The notes beneath the pieces were generated by a model. The model ran no database searches and was not told the origin of the DNA. It saw nothing but the letters and a program-made list of their open reading frames with translations. From NCBI GenBank assembly GCA_023213315.1, contig JAKCPI010007851.1, positions 1 through 64,000 on the forward strand: DNA of 64,000 nt, read 5' to 3'. Made by a program: the position numbers and the translations under genes. The DNA is from Euborellia annulipes (lineage: Eukaryota > Arthropoda > Insecta > Dermaptera > Anisolabididae). Within the stretch, counting starts at the first letter, position 1; each line of letters begins with the position of its first letter. Below, one piece after another: positions 10,660 to 21,883 of the stretch.

Positions 10660-10760
10660 GCTGATGATGGCCTCTATTGAGACCGAATCCTTCCAACACA
10701 GCCAATAAAATATTTCAAGAAATAACTTTGGCTGTTAGTTTCTGCATCTGCAAACGTTTC
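10660..10760 (+). mobile_element. Possible decayed hammerhead/Penelope remnant
   Basis: CTGATGA at 10671-10677 is followed by a GGCCTC...GAGACC helix and GAAT in place of the required GAAA. The layout matches the hammerhead motifs elsewhere in this window, but the core change suggests an inactive relic. Confidence 0.35.
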
Positions 10761-11200
10761 TTGATATAAATTATAGTTTTGGCTGTTGATACTTTCTTGA
10801 TATTACTCAATTGCCACTATAACAATAGAAATAATATATTTTTATATTCCCTTTTATTATAGTAATTTTCTTTATCCGCATTTCTCAGTATTTTAGTCCC
10901 AAACTAGTTTACTAAATTATCATAACTTTTTCAAGAACAAACTTTGGCTAATTTATTACCAAATTCTAGGTTTGGATCGAGATAAGATAATAAGGGAAGA
11001 CGACTATTCCATGCGTTGATATAGATATATAAACCAATGAAATCAGTGGCCCCGCACTTGGATAAGAGGAACAGGTGCAGGAGGGGCCAAAAATAAGAGT
11101 CTCCGATTTTTAACAATTTTCGAAACGTTTTGGGAGAACTTTATTTTCCCAACTTCAACCTTTCAATATTGTTTATGGTCCCGGAGTTAGTCAGAGGGAC
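10761..11200. other. Non-coding DNA
   Basis: No gene was recognised. The phrase 'tttggctgtt' occurs twice near 10725 and 10788 and probably belongs to the upstream remnant. Confidence 0.35.
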
Positions 11201-11269
11201 AGAATTATCATTAAATAAGCAAGAGAAAATGTACATTATTATATAAAAATACATGTATTGTGTCCTGAC

Positions 11270-11475
11270 AACTCCACAATATTTATTCGTCCATTCTCAG
11301 TCCTTATAGCCTTATATTTATTTTAGGTATAAGAACAGTTACAACTTTGTGCCTAAAATAAATATAAGCCTATAAGGACTGAAGATGAGTAAATAAATTT
11401 TGTTCGAAATCTCTCCTTCGACATTGGGAATACAAAGGCTTTCTTTTCTTTGCTTGCTCCTGTAGGCCTACTTGC
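11270..11475. mobile_element. Decayed Penelope-type inverted pair
   Basis: The left arm near 11280-11327 and right arm 11352-11400 share 'cttatatttattttagg' and 'cagtccttatag' in inverted orientation. The right arm reads CTGAAGA (about 11379-11385) and then GAAATCTC. This is the same family as 48672-49031 but more diverged. Confidence 0.5.
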
Positions 11476-11782
11476 TCTTTCCCAACTTGTAACACCAACA
11501 TCTCTCCTGATTATAAAGAAGAATAACAAATATCCCTGTCGATTATTTAAAACCGTAGCTTCTTATGAATTACGTATTATAGTAGCCTATAGTTATAATT
11601 AAAAGAGTGCGAGATTATTCCCACTTCAGGACACTCAAAGTAAATATCTCCAAAGAGTCTATATCTATTCTCTAACTCGGATTCCTTTACCGTAACAAAA
11701 CTAGGACAATCATATTAAATAAGTGATATTTTGGCACAAGATTGCCTCAAGACTTTAATGGGTTCCAAATCAAAAAAAAAAA
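11476..11782. other. Non-coding DNA
   Basis: This is AT-rich with no recognised gene or repeat. Confidence 0.35.
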
Positions 11783-12476
11783 AATCTGGTGTGACTGGCG
11801 CACAGCACACAACTTTCTCTTACCTTCGGTAATCGAAAGTTGTGTACTGTGCTGTCTCACCAGATTTTTTGTGTCGACATGTATTTAGTTTCCGACAGTA
11901 CGGTACATTCGATTTTCAAGATGTAAAATTTATAAGTATGGCAAAATATTTATATTTTGTTACCATAGCAACCATAGGAGAAATTCCTATCTTTCCTATG
12001 AAGAACAAGAGTAAAGTGGTCTTCAGAAGATTTCAATCACAAAATGAGAATATACATTTTAAAGAGAATCTAAAAAATAATTGATTTTTGAATTTTAAAA
12101 AAAATCGTTGGAGCAAATTTTGAGAAAATCGAAAAAAACTGAAAAAGTGCATCAGTAAAGTACTTGTACTCTTTGGCTGATTTTGTTCAAAAGCTTCGTG
12201 TCACGTCCCATGGGGGTGCCTAACTTAAATATAAAATTTCAACTTCCTAGCTCTTTTTGTTCTTGAGATATTTTGTTCACAGACACACAGACACACACAC
12301 AGACACACACACAGACACACAGACAGACAGACAGACCATGTCGCGAAAACCACTTTTTTGGATTCAGGGGACCTCAAAACGTGAAGATCCATCAAAATCT
12401 CGACATCGAATTTTTGACATGAAACCAATACTTTCTCTCTCTATATATTAACATATATAGAGGTACGAGAAAAGTA
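11783..12476 (+). mobile_element. Family A repeat, copy 6 (A1 type)
   Basis: This full-length copy of the same subtype as 2758-3452 has the 5' hairpin at about 11785-11870, an X-box variant GTTACCATAGCAAC near 11959, a CA/GACA-rich microsatellite about 12280-12335 and terminal ACGAGAAAAGTA. It has no coding capacity. Confidence 0.8.
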
Positions 12477-12540
12477 AAAAAATTGTATTTTTATTTCATA
12501 ATAAATAAAGAAGAAAATAAGGTAGGAAAAAGCAAGTTCA

Positions 12541-12675
12541 GGGACAGCAAAGAAAAAAGTCTTTGTATGCCAAAAGCCAAAGGAGACGTTTCGGACAAAA
12601 TTTATTCGTCTATCCTCAGTCGTTTTAGGTTTATGTTTATTTAAGGTAGTAACAGACCACAGAAACCCTATCATT
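12541..12675 (-). mobile_element. Penelope-type arm with hammerhead motif
   Basis: This is a single arm of the 48672-49031 family. On the minus strand it reads CTGAGGA (12619-12613), a stem II segment closed by weak pairs, then GAAACGTC (12592-12585) and TCCTTTGG. The opposite arm is not present. Confidence 0.5.
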
Positions 12676-13870
12676 AGTGTGGGGGACTCTTTTAGTATTG
12701 ACTCGACTACTTCTTTGTTTCTAGTAAACTTTCTTTGTTATTAGAATAAATTTTTATAATAAATAGTTTCTAAGTTATATCATCCATATTCTGCGTCAAA
12801 GATAATAAAGTTTTTGTATCTTCAATCTTACTATATCTTATGTTTATTCATTATATATACATAAACATAGTAGAGTTGAGTGGTTTATTGCGAGAGAGAG
12901 GCTTTTGACACGGATGTTGTATTACCGCCCTGTTGTTCCCTTTTGGCGGGAGTTTATATAATATTATAGGCCTAACCTGAATACGTCATCTACATCATTA
13001 TTTTTTCTACTCTCCCCCACCACATTTCCATACTCTCTTTGGCTTCCTTTCTATGAAAGATTGACTTGAACCAAGATTATCTATCAATCAAATAATATTA
13101 GAACGTTCCTCTCAATAACATGTTTGCAATTTTCTTCTTGTTTGGAAAACAAACTTAAATTTATGCAAGAAAATATTGGTCGTTAAATAAGATATGACAT
13201 TTTGTAGTTTAACCTAAAAAAATAAAAAAGCTTTGCCTTTTTTCGTTGTCGAATTGTGGGGGAGGGTGAGGGGGCCCTTTTGCCCCCAGCTAGTTATGCT
13301 ACTGACCTATCACTCAATGACTTCCTAAGTTAAATAGAACTCGAAAATCAACTCAATTTAGCATCATATTTTTTTATCGCCCTCATGTGACCCTATTTTT
13401 TATAATTAATGGATAAATCATATTTATTCTTTTAAACTGAGTTTGAATTTGATTCACAAATAAAATCAAGATAAAATATATTTTTTAATCAATAGTAAAA
13501 TAAAAGCCTTTATTTAAAAAAAAAAGAGATCACATGTGAAATTTTAATATTGATAAAATCAATAGATTATTTTTTTTAATTTACAGAGTTGTATTAATCT
13601 TTTTTTTAAATAGTATCTAGTTTGTTTATTTAATCAAGCTAGTAATAAATTATCATAATAAATGTGTCGTTTATTTTAGTATAATTATAATAAATTAAAA
13701 TTTATAAATTTAACCAGATTAGCTTTATTTTCAGTTATTATTTAAACAAGTTTATTAAAGTTATAAAATAAATCATCAATTTTTCTAGTGGATATATTTA
13801 AAATTTAAATTAATAAACACATAATTTATAAATATCTTCACATTATTTTTATCAAGAGTTGATAGTTGGT
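12676..13870. other. AT-rich non-coding DNA
   Basis: A G/C-run patch at about 13255-13305, ending 'gcccccagctagttatgc', resembles the right end of the hAT-type MITE at 8997-9245. The remainder has no recognised feature. Confidence 0.4.
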
Positions 13871-14837
13871 GACTACCCAGCTAGCAGAACCTCGTCAAAA
13901 TGACGTCCGAAATTGGTCATAACTGGTCAAAAGACGTCAAATGACTAATTAAAACCTAAAATAAAACGTCTTTTTGTAACGTCTTTAAAACGTGCAAAAT
14001 ATCACATTATAAAGACGTACCGATCAGGTACCGATCACGACACTTATTATTACTTTCTTACCTCCATATTTTTATTTTAATACGCATGCGCACACATTTC
14101 GCGCATGCACATGCATTCCGCATGCGCAACTGTTAGCACACACAAAGGATCGTACCGGTTCAGTTAGTGACAGTCTATTATCTATGGTGGCAGTTAATGA
14201 AGTCATGTCTTTTATTGCTGTTGAATTTATAAATAATGATGATCCTGTAATGGCTATAGTCTGTAACATTGTCTTTTATATAATAGTGTATAGAAAATCG
14301 CGTTTTTACAAAAGTATTAAAATAAAATATCGATATAGGTACTAATTAAAATTAAAAATTGAATAATTAAATCTCTCAATTATTATTTTATAATTAGTCA
14401 TATATATATTAAATTTCAACTTTCCTATTTTTGTCATTTATATGGATAGAGAAGAGATGTATTTATTTGCTAAAATAATGTGTTTTATAATTATATTATT
14501 AATACAATTTAATTTTATATGTGAGTTTGTTTCTCATTTTATTTATCCATCAGATTATAAAAAGGTCAAAAAAAGTCACGGAATCACGTTTTTTGACGTT
14601 TCAAAATGTCGTCATCGGTCTGTGACATTAGTCCGTGATTTTTAGGTCATTTTGACGTCAAAAAAGTGGTCAAAAAAGTCACGGAATCACGTTTTTTTGA
14701 CGTTTCAAAATGTCGTCATCGGTCTGTGACATTAGTCCGTGATTTTTAGGTCATTTTGTCGTCAAACATAACGTCATTTCTGGTCATCTCTGACCAGTTT
14801 CCGACGTCATTTTGACGGGTCTCTGCTAGCTGGGTAG
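13871..14837. mobile_element. TIR element of unknown superfamily
   Basis: The inverted ends CTACCCAGCTAGCAGA and CTGCTAGCTGGGTAG continue imperfectly through CGTCAAAATGACGTCCGAAA-like sequence for about 40 bases. CGTCA/TGACG motifs recur through both subterminal regions. Two tandem copies of a ~103 bp unit lie at 14560-14765. No transposase frame or convincing target duplication was seen. It is probably a non-autonomous DNA transposon, superfamily not recognised. Confidence 0.6.
14560..14765. repeat. ~103 bp tandem duplication inside TIR element
   Basis: Two nearly identical units each contain GTCACGGAATCACG, TTTGACGTTTCAAAATGTCG and GTCCGTGATTTTTAGGTCA. Each unit holds short inverted pairs such as GTCACGGAATCACG facing GTCCGTGA. 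They may be binding-site arrays for a transposase supplied elsewhere, which is inference. Confidence 0.7.
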
Positions 14838-16184
14838 TTAATTATGTGCCTATTAAAATGAATTCAAATAGAGTAGTCAAAAAATTTATAAAATTATTTT
14901 TCAAATTAAATAAACTTGTTTAAAAAATAAAAATTCGTTTATAATTAAGTTACGATCTCAAAAAACCGTTAGGACACGATTGACTACCGAGTTACTCGAG
15001 GCAGCAAGAGATGGCGTTAGTTTTTCCCAAAGGAATACAAGGGATTTATCCCATTTCATTTGAAAGTTTCCAGCTAATTAATTAAGGGTAAAAAATTAAT
15101 TATTTTTTAACACAATGATTACTAATTTAATTATCTATAAGTTATAGAGCAAATTTTTAAAAAAAATTTTCTTTTATTTGATGCGATTAATCTAAAAAAA
15201 AATTTTATTTTTTCGAAAATCAAAAAAAGGGCTTCTATAAGTTGTAGACATTTTAAATAGCTATAATGTAAAAAAAAATTGAGATCGATAGCTTCAAAAT
15301 TGTGGCCGCTGGAAACTCCCAAAATTAGCACCCCGAGACGCACACCTTAAGGCACGAATTTTGCATATAATGCATGTTTTTTTTCTTAATCCTTCAAATT
15401 TTTTTTATCTGGCCGTTTTAAGATATCAAGGCCCACCCAGAGAAAACTTATTTTGCATATAAATGCATATTTTGGAGTTGAAGTTCATATTTTGCATATT
15501 TGTGTGATTTTTATTCCTCGCTTGTTGGCAAACCAGAAAAATAATTTAAGAAAATTTTAGAGACAGAGAGGGTAGGCCTGAGGTTTCAAACCTTTTTTGA
15601 CCTCCTAGCCTCTCTCACTGTCAAAAATATCAAGAAAATTTAAGGAAATAATTAAAATATATTTAAATTAAAATAATATTTTAATTACTGATGATATACT
15701 AATGTATATATTTTTCAAATCATAGTATAATAAAAAATAAATAACGACCAAATGCGAAGAAATTCATGTAATACGTTAGTGGAGTGCTTATCTTTTTAAA
15801 TGGGACAGATGAAATATGAGTGAAAGAAAATATTTTAAATCGGAGCAAAAATGATGGTTTTCTAAGTAGAGTCACACATAATATGTTACTGAAATTTTAT
15901 AATAAAAATGCGCGTAAAAAAAAATTAATTAAAATTAATATTGGCAAAGTTATTTATTTTATAATCATTATATTTCTCTTTCTCTCATTTTATGTTGTTT
16001 TTTAATAAATATTTGATTTGTATTTAATGTCCCCTCTTGTTGTTATTAAAAAATTGTGATTGAGAAAAAAATAATTAAAATAAAACAAAAAATAAATTTA
16101 TCTGATGGCCAAAGGGGTAATTAAAAGTTTAATTACCAAAGCTAGTTTCTTCTTTATTAGTTTTATTTAATGAAAAAAGATTCA
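14838..16184. other. AT-rich non-coding DNA
   Basis: There is no gene. The phrase TTTTGCATAT recurs at about 15359, 15451 and 15491, suggesting part of an unrecognised old repeat. Confidence 0.4.
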
Positions 16185-16195
16185 ATGAAAATCAC

Positions 16196-16359
16196 GACAT
16201 TAGCTTCTCGCACCGGAGTCCCGGGTTCGCTTCCCATCCCAAGCGAGAAAAATTTATTTCATTTGATTTGACTACAAATCATTTGAAATAAATAGAGATG
16301 GGGGTCTAAATGGCCTTAGATGCCGAAAAAGACCTTAAAAAAAAAAAAAAAAAAAAAAA
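16196..16359 (+). mobile_element. SINE C copy with target duplication
   Basis: This 164 bp copy is flanked by the direct repeat ATGAAAATCAC at 16185-16195 and 16360-16370. The head keeps a pol III B-box-like GGGTTCGCTTCCC, and the A-box half is lost. Then come the core hairpin TTTATTTCATTTGATTTG, the tail GATGCCGAAAAAGACC and a ~24-base A-run. The duplication and A-tail show LINE-driven insertion. Confidence 0.8.
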
Positions 16360-16437
16360 ATGAAAATCACACTGTGGAAATTAAACTTAGTGTGAAATAC
16401 ATTCCTTCCATTCTTTAATTTCAGGAGTTTATTATAA

Positions 16438-17162
16438 CAAATCTGGCACAAAACTTTCTTTTACCATTGGAAATTGTGTACTGCGATTGTCACACCAGAT
16501 TTGATGTGTCAAATCTAGATTTCGACAGGACGGTACATTTGAATTTAAGATATACATTTATAAATATAGAAAAATTTATTTTTCAAAATTTTAATCTCAT
16601 ATTTGGATATTTTATAAATAATAGATTCCTAAATAAATACAAAATTTCATAAGAATTGGAAAAAAAAATTTTAAATGTGTTCCAAAGGACCTGGGACCCC
16701 CGTTTGAATCGAAATTTACATGCAAATCCTCATAGGGTTTTAACATTGGATCTATGGAAGGAAGGGCCAAAAAATGAATTTCAAAAATCTGAAATACTAT
16801 ATCGGTAAAGTGTACTTCAAACAATTTTCACGAAAAATTTTATGAATATACTTTCTAAAGAGAATCTAAAAAATAGTTTATTTATGAATTTTAATCAAAA
16901 TCATCAGAGCCAATTTTGAGAAAATCGAGAAAAACTGAAAAAGTACAAGAGTAAAGTGTATTTCAAAAAATTTTGAGGGCAAAATGAGAATATATATTTT
17001 AAAGAGCATCTAAAATAAAAATTATTTATAAATCAAAAAAAAAAAAAAAAAATGTTAGAGTGAATTTTGAGAAAAAAAGTGACATCGAATTTTTCAGATG
17101 AATTCAATATTTTCTCTCTATATACAAGTGTATTATAAATTTACGTAGGTCTAAGAGAAATC
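16438..17162 (+). mobile_element. Diverged family A copy
   Basis: The 5' part (ATCTGG, TTTCTTTTACC, GTCACACCAGATTTG) and the 3' part ('ttttctctctatatac', then 'ctaagagaaa') are recognisable. The middle is rearranged and includes an extra ~170 base stretch near 16650-16820. The microsatellite is missing. This is an old copy. Confidence 0.55.
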
Positions 17163-18465
17163 AAAATTAATATCCATTCAAATGAATATTAATTTGAATA
17201 ATACAGCTGTACTATAAAATAAATAGGTGTGTGTATTCTCAAGTATTTTTCTTTAATTCTAGTAACGACCAGATCATTAATTTTACTTTTTCCTCATTGT
17301 ATCGACGGATATTCAATTCAAAATGATTGATCGATGATCAATGATCGAATCAGATAATTTTCTCATAAAATAAAATTCAGTTTGTACGAAATCCCTTCTC
17401 CCGTTCTCTAACCCCTTTTTCTCTACACTAATTTTGATAAAATGTTTATCTTTCAAAAGCAGTAAAATTCACTTTTATTTTTACTACGTGCTGTTAACTT
17501 AAATACAATAGAGGGGGTTGGGTAGTAGAAAAAAAAGTAAAATAAACCGAGAGAGCAGCCGAGTTTTCCGAGTAAATTGTTAGCTGTCAGTGTCAGGCCA
17601 AAGGGCGGAAGCCCTCGAGGAAGGACATTCCCTCCCTTTGCCCAGTTCCCAAGCCCTAGAGCCATTTTAAAGCTCTATTTCATATACCTCTTTCAAAGCA
17701 TTACCTTATTATTAATAAATTATTATTTTTTGATTATAAAATTTATTAATTGAAAATAAAATTTATTACTTTAAGAAATGTTTAAATATTTAACATGAAT
17801 TAAATTAAATCAAAGGTGTAGATCCCCAGTTGGTTCAATGAATTTTAATATACCATTTGGCTGGATAATATTTTTTTTGTAGTATATAGAAAGAAAATCG
17901 TATAAAACGAAAGCCAGCGTGCGTTCAAACAAACTTCTTGGTTAAGTTTTTTTTTTTTTTATTTAAACCTTTTTCGACTTTTGAGAATTTTCTACATGAT
18001 CAAGAATATTAATAAGACCTAGATGGTTTAAGGCATTCCCAAATTGTATTGAGATATTATTTTTTTATTATTATTGTTTGCAATAAGGCGCACCAGCTAC
18101 TAAGGCTATACGCGATATTATTATTTTAAACCTAGAGATGTATGGTATATAATATTTACACAGAAATAAACTATTTTTATTAAAATTACATCATAACCAT
18201 CACTGTGAGAAAATAATTTTTTTTTTAAGTTTTGAAATGAACAAATGAAGGGTCAAATAACCATCGTTTTTGTCAATAAGAAAAAAAAATATTAAGGAAA
18301 ATAATGGGTAAGATAATGCAATGGGTAATGATAATAAGCATTAATTTCATAGGAACGCCTGTGAGTTAGGCAACCAGTAGCGTAAACGGATGGAAGCATC
18401 CGATGGGGAAGAAAAAGAATCCCCTCCTCCTTCCCTCCCAATTGAGCCCACTCAGTGGCTTTTCT
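17163..18465. other. AT-rich non-coding DNA with one GC-richer patch
   Basis: About 17545-17665 is clearly richer in G+C ('aagggcggaagccctcg') than its surroundings. A short frame crosses it on the minus strand but resembles no family I know, so I do not call a gene. The remainder is AT-rich. Confidence 0.35.
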
Positions 18466-18468
18466 TAT

Positions 18469-18642
18469 TACTTTCTTTTATCTATATGTATATGTTAATA
18501 CACGTTTTGAGGTCCACTGAATCCAATTAAAGTTAGGCATCCACCTGAGGCGTGAAAATAAGCTTTTAATCAAAATCGGCCAAAGAGTACTAATATTTTA
18601 CTGATGTACTTTTTCAGTTTTTTCGATTTTCTCAAAATTTAT
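18469..18642 (-). mobile_element. Family A copy with internal deletion
   Basis: It starts with the 3' terminus (ACTTTCTTTTATCTATATG), jumps to 'acacgttttgaggtcc' and continues to 'tcgattttctcaaaattt'. The microsatellite, X-box and 5' hairpin are missing. Confidence 0.6.
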
Positions 18643-18689
18643 TTCATTTATATATAGAGAGAGGTTAGAGATGTCATTATTGATAAGCT

Positions 18690-19200
18690 AAAAGCCAAGG
18701 AGAGTAGGTTCGGTTTCCAGGCAATCGGATGAATTTATTTAAATCATTTGGATACCAAATGATTTAAATATAACTAGACCCCAATATAACTACTACTGTA
18801 TATATCGTAATATAATATAAGTATCATTTAAAGTCTAAATGAGTGTTATTATAAGGGCATCGGCCAACAAAATAAATACTTTTGCGTATTATCCGTCTAT
18901 TTCGATTCCAGTGAATGCAATTTTCATAATCATGATGAAAATTGCATTCATGGAATGCTCAGCTATTAATATGTTGTCATATTGGATGGGAGTAATTAAC
19001 GAATTGCAAAAGATCTGTTGATTGTACTGAAGATGATTCTATATTACTGGAATCGAAATATTTACAAATAGACGGATAATACCCAAAAGTATTAATTTTG
19101 TTGGCCGATGTCCTTATAATAACACTGATTATCCTTAGGGCCATCTACAAACAACAACAATAAAGTCTAAATGGCCTAAGATGCCAAAAAACAAAAAAAC
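18690..19200 (+). mobile_element. SINE B copy split by a fold-back insert
   Basis: The left part holds GGTTCGGTTTCC (B-box relic) and the core hairpin ATTTAAATCATTTGG facing CCAAATGATTTAAAT. The right part (19161 on) holds AAAGTCTAAATGGCC and GATGCCAAAAAAC. The insert 18842-19160 separates them. Confidence 0.6.
18842..19160. mobile_element. Fold-back insert with 13 bp direct repeats
   Basis: TAAAGTCTAAATG occurs on both sides (18829-18841, 19161-19173), so it looks like a target duplication within the SINE. The insert has arms of about 70-80 bases starting AGTGTTATTATAAGG, an inner perfect 16 bp palindrome arm TGAATGCAATTTTCAT near 18911, and a CAA-repeat right end. A hairpin-forming sequence with a long duplication and simple A-rich tail suggests retroposition of a structured RNA, which is inference. 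Confidence 0.6.
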
Positions 19201-20030
19201 AAAAACAAAAATTTGTAACAGAGAAAAAATATTGAAAATGTTTATATTGCTGGACCATCCCGACTCTCACAAGAAATTAAAATAAATATAGGCCTATATT
19301 GAATTGGAAAAATTATTTAAAAAAGACACAGTAATCTTGGATATTTTTTTAAACAATCTAAGCAAAAAATGTTTCACCACCAAGAGACTCTAATCAAAAG
19401 GCAATTTTGAAATATAATTAATTATCTTTGAAGAATTTAGTGAAAGTAAATAAAGGAGGCACAAAAGAATTGTGTGCTGTTCGTGATCTCATTTTCTTTT
19501 ATATATTTAACTGTATAATAAGATCACTTAAGGCTTTTGAGTTGTTATCAATCATATAGATAAATCGGATGGGTAAGTGGATTCTTGCTAAACTTTGCTA
19601 ATTTCCGCTGGAAAATTTGCTTTAAATACTAGAGATGGATGGTTAGTTAATTTGCACATAGATCAAATAAATAGACAATTAGGTAACAAATTCAATCTTG
19701 TGTAAATAAATAAATAGATTTTCTTTTTTTTATACGTCTTTTAGATTGATTAGGGATTAATAGAAGAAAGAAGACAAGTTTTAGGAGTTTCGTAATGGAA
19801 AGGGAGAAAAGTTTCTAAACGAAAATGTGAGGAAATAAACTCAGTGGTAACCAAAAGGAAATAGGATGGAAGGACGAAGGGTAAAAAAAAGATAGAAGAG
19901 AGAAGCAGGGAGGAAAAAGATCTTAAAAAAAAGTTTTCTTCAATTTTGGGACATTTTTCGAAACACTATTATAGAAATCAGATCGATAGAAAAGCAAAGA
20001 ATTCTAATGCTTGCTGTGAAAAGAGATTCA
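19201..20030. other. AT-rich non-coding DNA
   Basis: No gene or recognised repeat was seen. It is purine-rich near 19850-19930. Confidence 0.4.
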
Positions 20031-20385
20031 GCCTTAGTTCGGGTAACTCGTAATCACCATCCATGTACTTAAAAAAAGATAAACCTCTGAGTAAGTTTTT
20101 TTTTATCCGTATATTTGATTATCATTCAAGTCTCAAAACACTTTTTCCCTCCAACCCTATCATGCGTTTTCGCGACCGGAAGAAATAGGACAGGCCGGCC
20201 CGTCGGACGGTCTGACGCCTGTTGAAAAGAGGAAGGAAGAGAGAGACATACAAAGAACTGAAGTTCCCTGTCTGTCCCAGCTCGGGCAGCTCGTGGTCGC
20301 CATCCACGTACCCACAAGATGTGGGTCCCTGAGCAAAACTAAATATTTTTTCGTATATGTTTCGGAAAACGCATCGCTCAAGACT
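20030..20385. repeat. Two diverged copies of a short repeat (GC-richer)
   Basis: The phrase 'ccttagttcgggtaactcgt' (about 20032) recurs as 'agctcgggcagctcgtggtc' (about 20279), and again at about 38957 outside this block. Between them the sequence is unusually G+C rich ('caggccggcccgtcggac'). Overlapping minus-strand frames here do not resemble known proteins. It is probably a repeat of unknown type. Confidence 0.4.
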
Positions 20386-20862
20386 GATGGGGAGGTTTAT
20401 ATGTTGAGATTTTGGAATAAAAAGTCTTTATTTTATTAATACGGAAGAATTAATTTGGCAAAATTAACAAACTTTAGGCAATAAAAATAAAAGTAAATAA
20501 AGATTATAATATATTCTGAGAATAACGTAGAAAAACAATATGTAAAACAACAAAAAACACAGCAGGAAAATAATTTTCAGATTTAATAGTAAAATATAAT
20601 CTTCGGCATTGATCTAAAAAAATCGTGAGATTTACTAAGAATTTATTGCAAACGTCGATGTAAATACACGTTTTAAAACCACTTGAAACAAAAAAAAAAT
20701 GGGTTCCACAAAAGGAACCGAAGATACGAAAATTTCCGTGTGTTCAGTCACATCAGATTTTTTTTCTGATTACTTTTTTCGATCAAGAAGAATTAAATAA
20801 ATAATGAAACTTCGTTTTATGAAAAAATACACCAGAAGAAAGTAATATTTCTATTTTTTTTT
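20386..20862. other. AT-rich non-coding DNA
   Basis: A 30-base family A 5' terminus relic (GTCACATCAGATTTTTTTT, near 20750) is the only recognisable item. Confidence 0.4.
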
Positions 20863-21540
20863 TACTTTCTCTTACCTATGTATATATGTAATATATATAT
20901 AGAGAGAAAGTATTGGATTCATGTCAAAAATTCGATGTCGAGATTTTGATGGATCTTCACGTTTTGAGGTCCCCTGAATCCAAAAAAGTGGTTTTCGCGA
21001 CATGGTCTGTCTGTGGGTGGGTGGGTGGGTGGGTGGGTGGGTGGGTGGGTGTGTGTTCAATTTTAAGGATGAAGGAATTGAGCTACGAGGTTGAAATTTT
21101 ATATTTAAGTTAAACACCTCCCGGGACCGGAAAAATAAGCTTTTAATCAAAATCGGCCAAAGAGTACTAGTACTTTACTGATGTACTTTTTCAGTTTTTT
21201 TCGATTTTCTCAAAATTTGCTCCAACAATTTTTTTTAAAATTCAAAAATCAATTATTTTTTAGATGTTCTTTAAAATGTATATTCTCATTTTGCGATTGA
21301 AATCTTCTGAAGACCACTTTACTCTTGTATTTCATAGGGAAGATAGGAGAAATGGTTGCCATGGTAACAAAATATAAATATTTTCCCATACTTATAAATC
21401 TGAATTCAAATGTTCCGTACTGTCGGGAACTAAATATATGTCGACACAAAAAATCTGGTGTGACAAGCACAGAACACAACTTTCGATTACCGAAGGTAAG
21501 AGAAAGTTGTGTGCTGTGCGCCAGTCACACCAGATTTTTT
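20863..21540 (-). mobile_element. Family A repeat, copy 9 (A2 type)
   Basis: This is a full-length minus-strand copy. The 3' terminus is at 20863, a pure GGGT-repeat microsatellite at about 21015-21050, the X-box GTTGCCATGGTAAC near 21355 and the 5' hairpin to 21535. ACTTTCTCTTACCT and its inverse are intact. Confidence 0.8.
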
Positions 21541-21880
21541 TTTTTCTTAAAGCTCTTACAAATAATAAAACAATATTAAAATTACAATAGGATTATAAAA
21601 AATTTCGAACAAAAAAATAAAAATTAATTAAATGGAAATTAGCTGAGCAGAACAAGACTGTGGAATTTAAAATCTTAAGTTCAAAAAACTAGACTAATGT
21701 TTTGGCACAGTATCAAGAAACGAGGAACAGAAATCCTCACCAAAAGTCATCCAATGAGAGAAAACAGATCCGAAATTCCAATTTGAGACAAAAAACTGTT
21801 GTACTCTATCCCTTCTATAAAGAAAGGTTTTTTTAATTTAGTCATTTCATCAAAATAAAAAAAAAACACCTATAAATGAC
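21541..21880. other. Non-coding DNA
   Basis: No gene or repeat was recognised before the next TIR element. Confidence 0.35.
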
Positions 21881-21883
21881 TAA

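Noticed and set aside
14560..14765. CRISPR-like repeated units
   Set aside because: Only two ~103 bp tandem units are present with no spacers, in an animal-type genome.
17453..17665. 70-codon minus-strand frame in a GC-richer patch
   Set aside because: No recognisable domain, no splice or promoter context visible, and it is flanked by AT-rich repeats.
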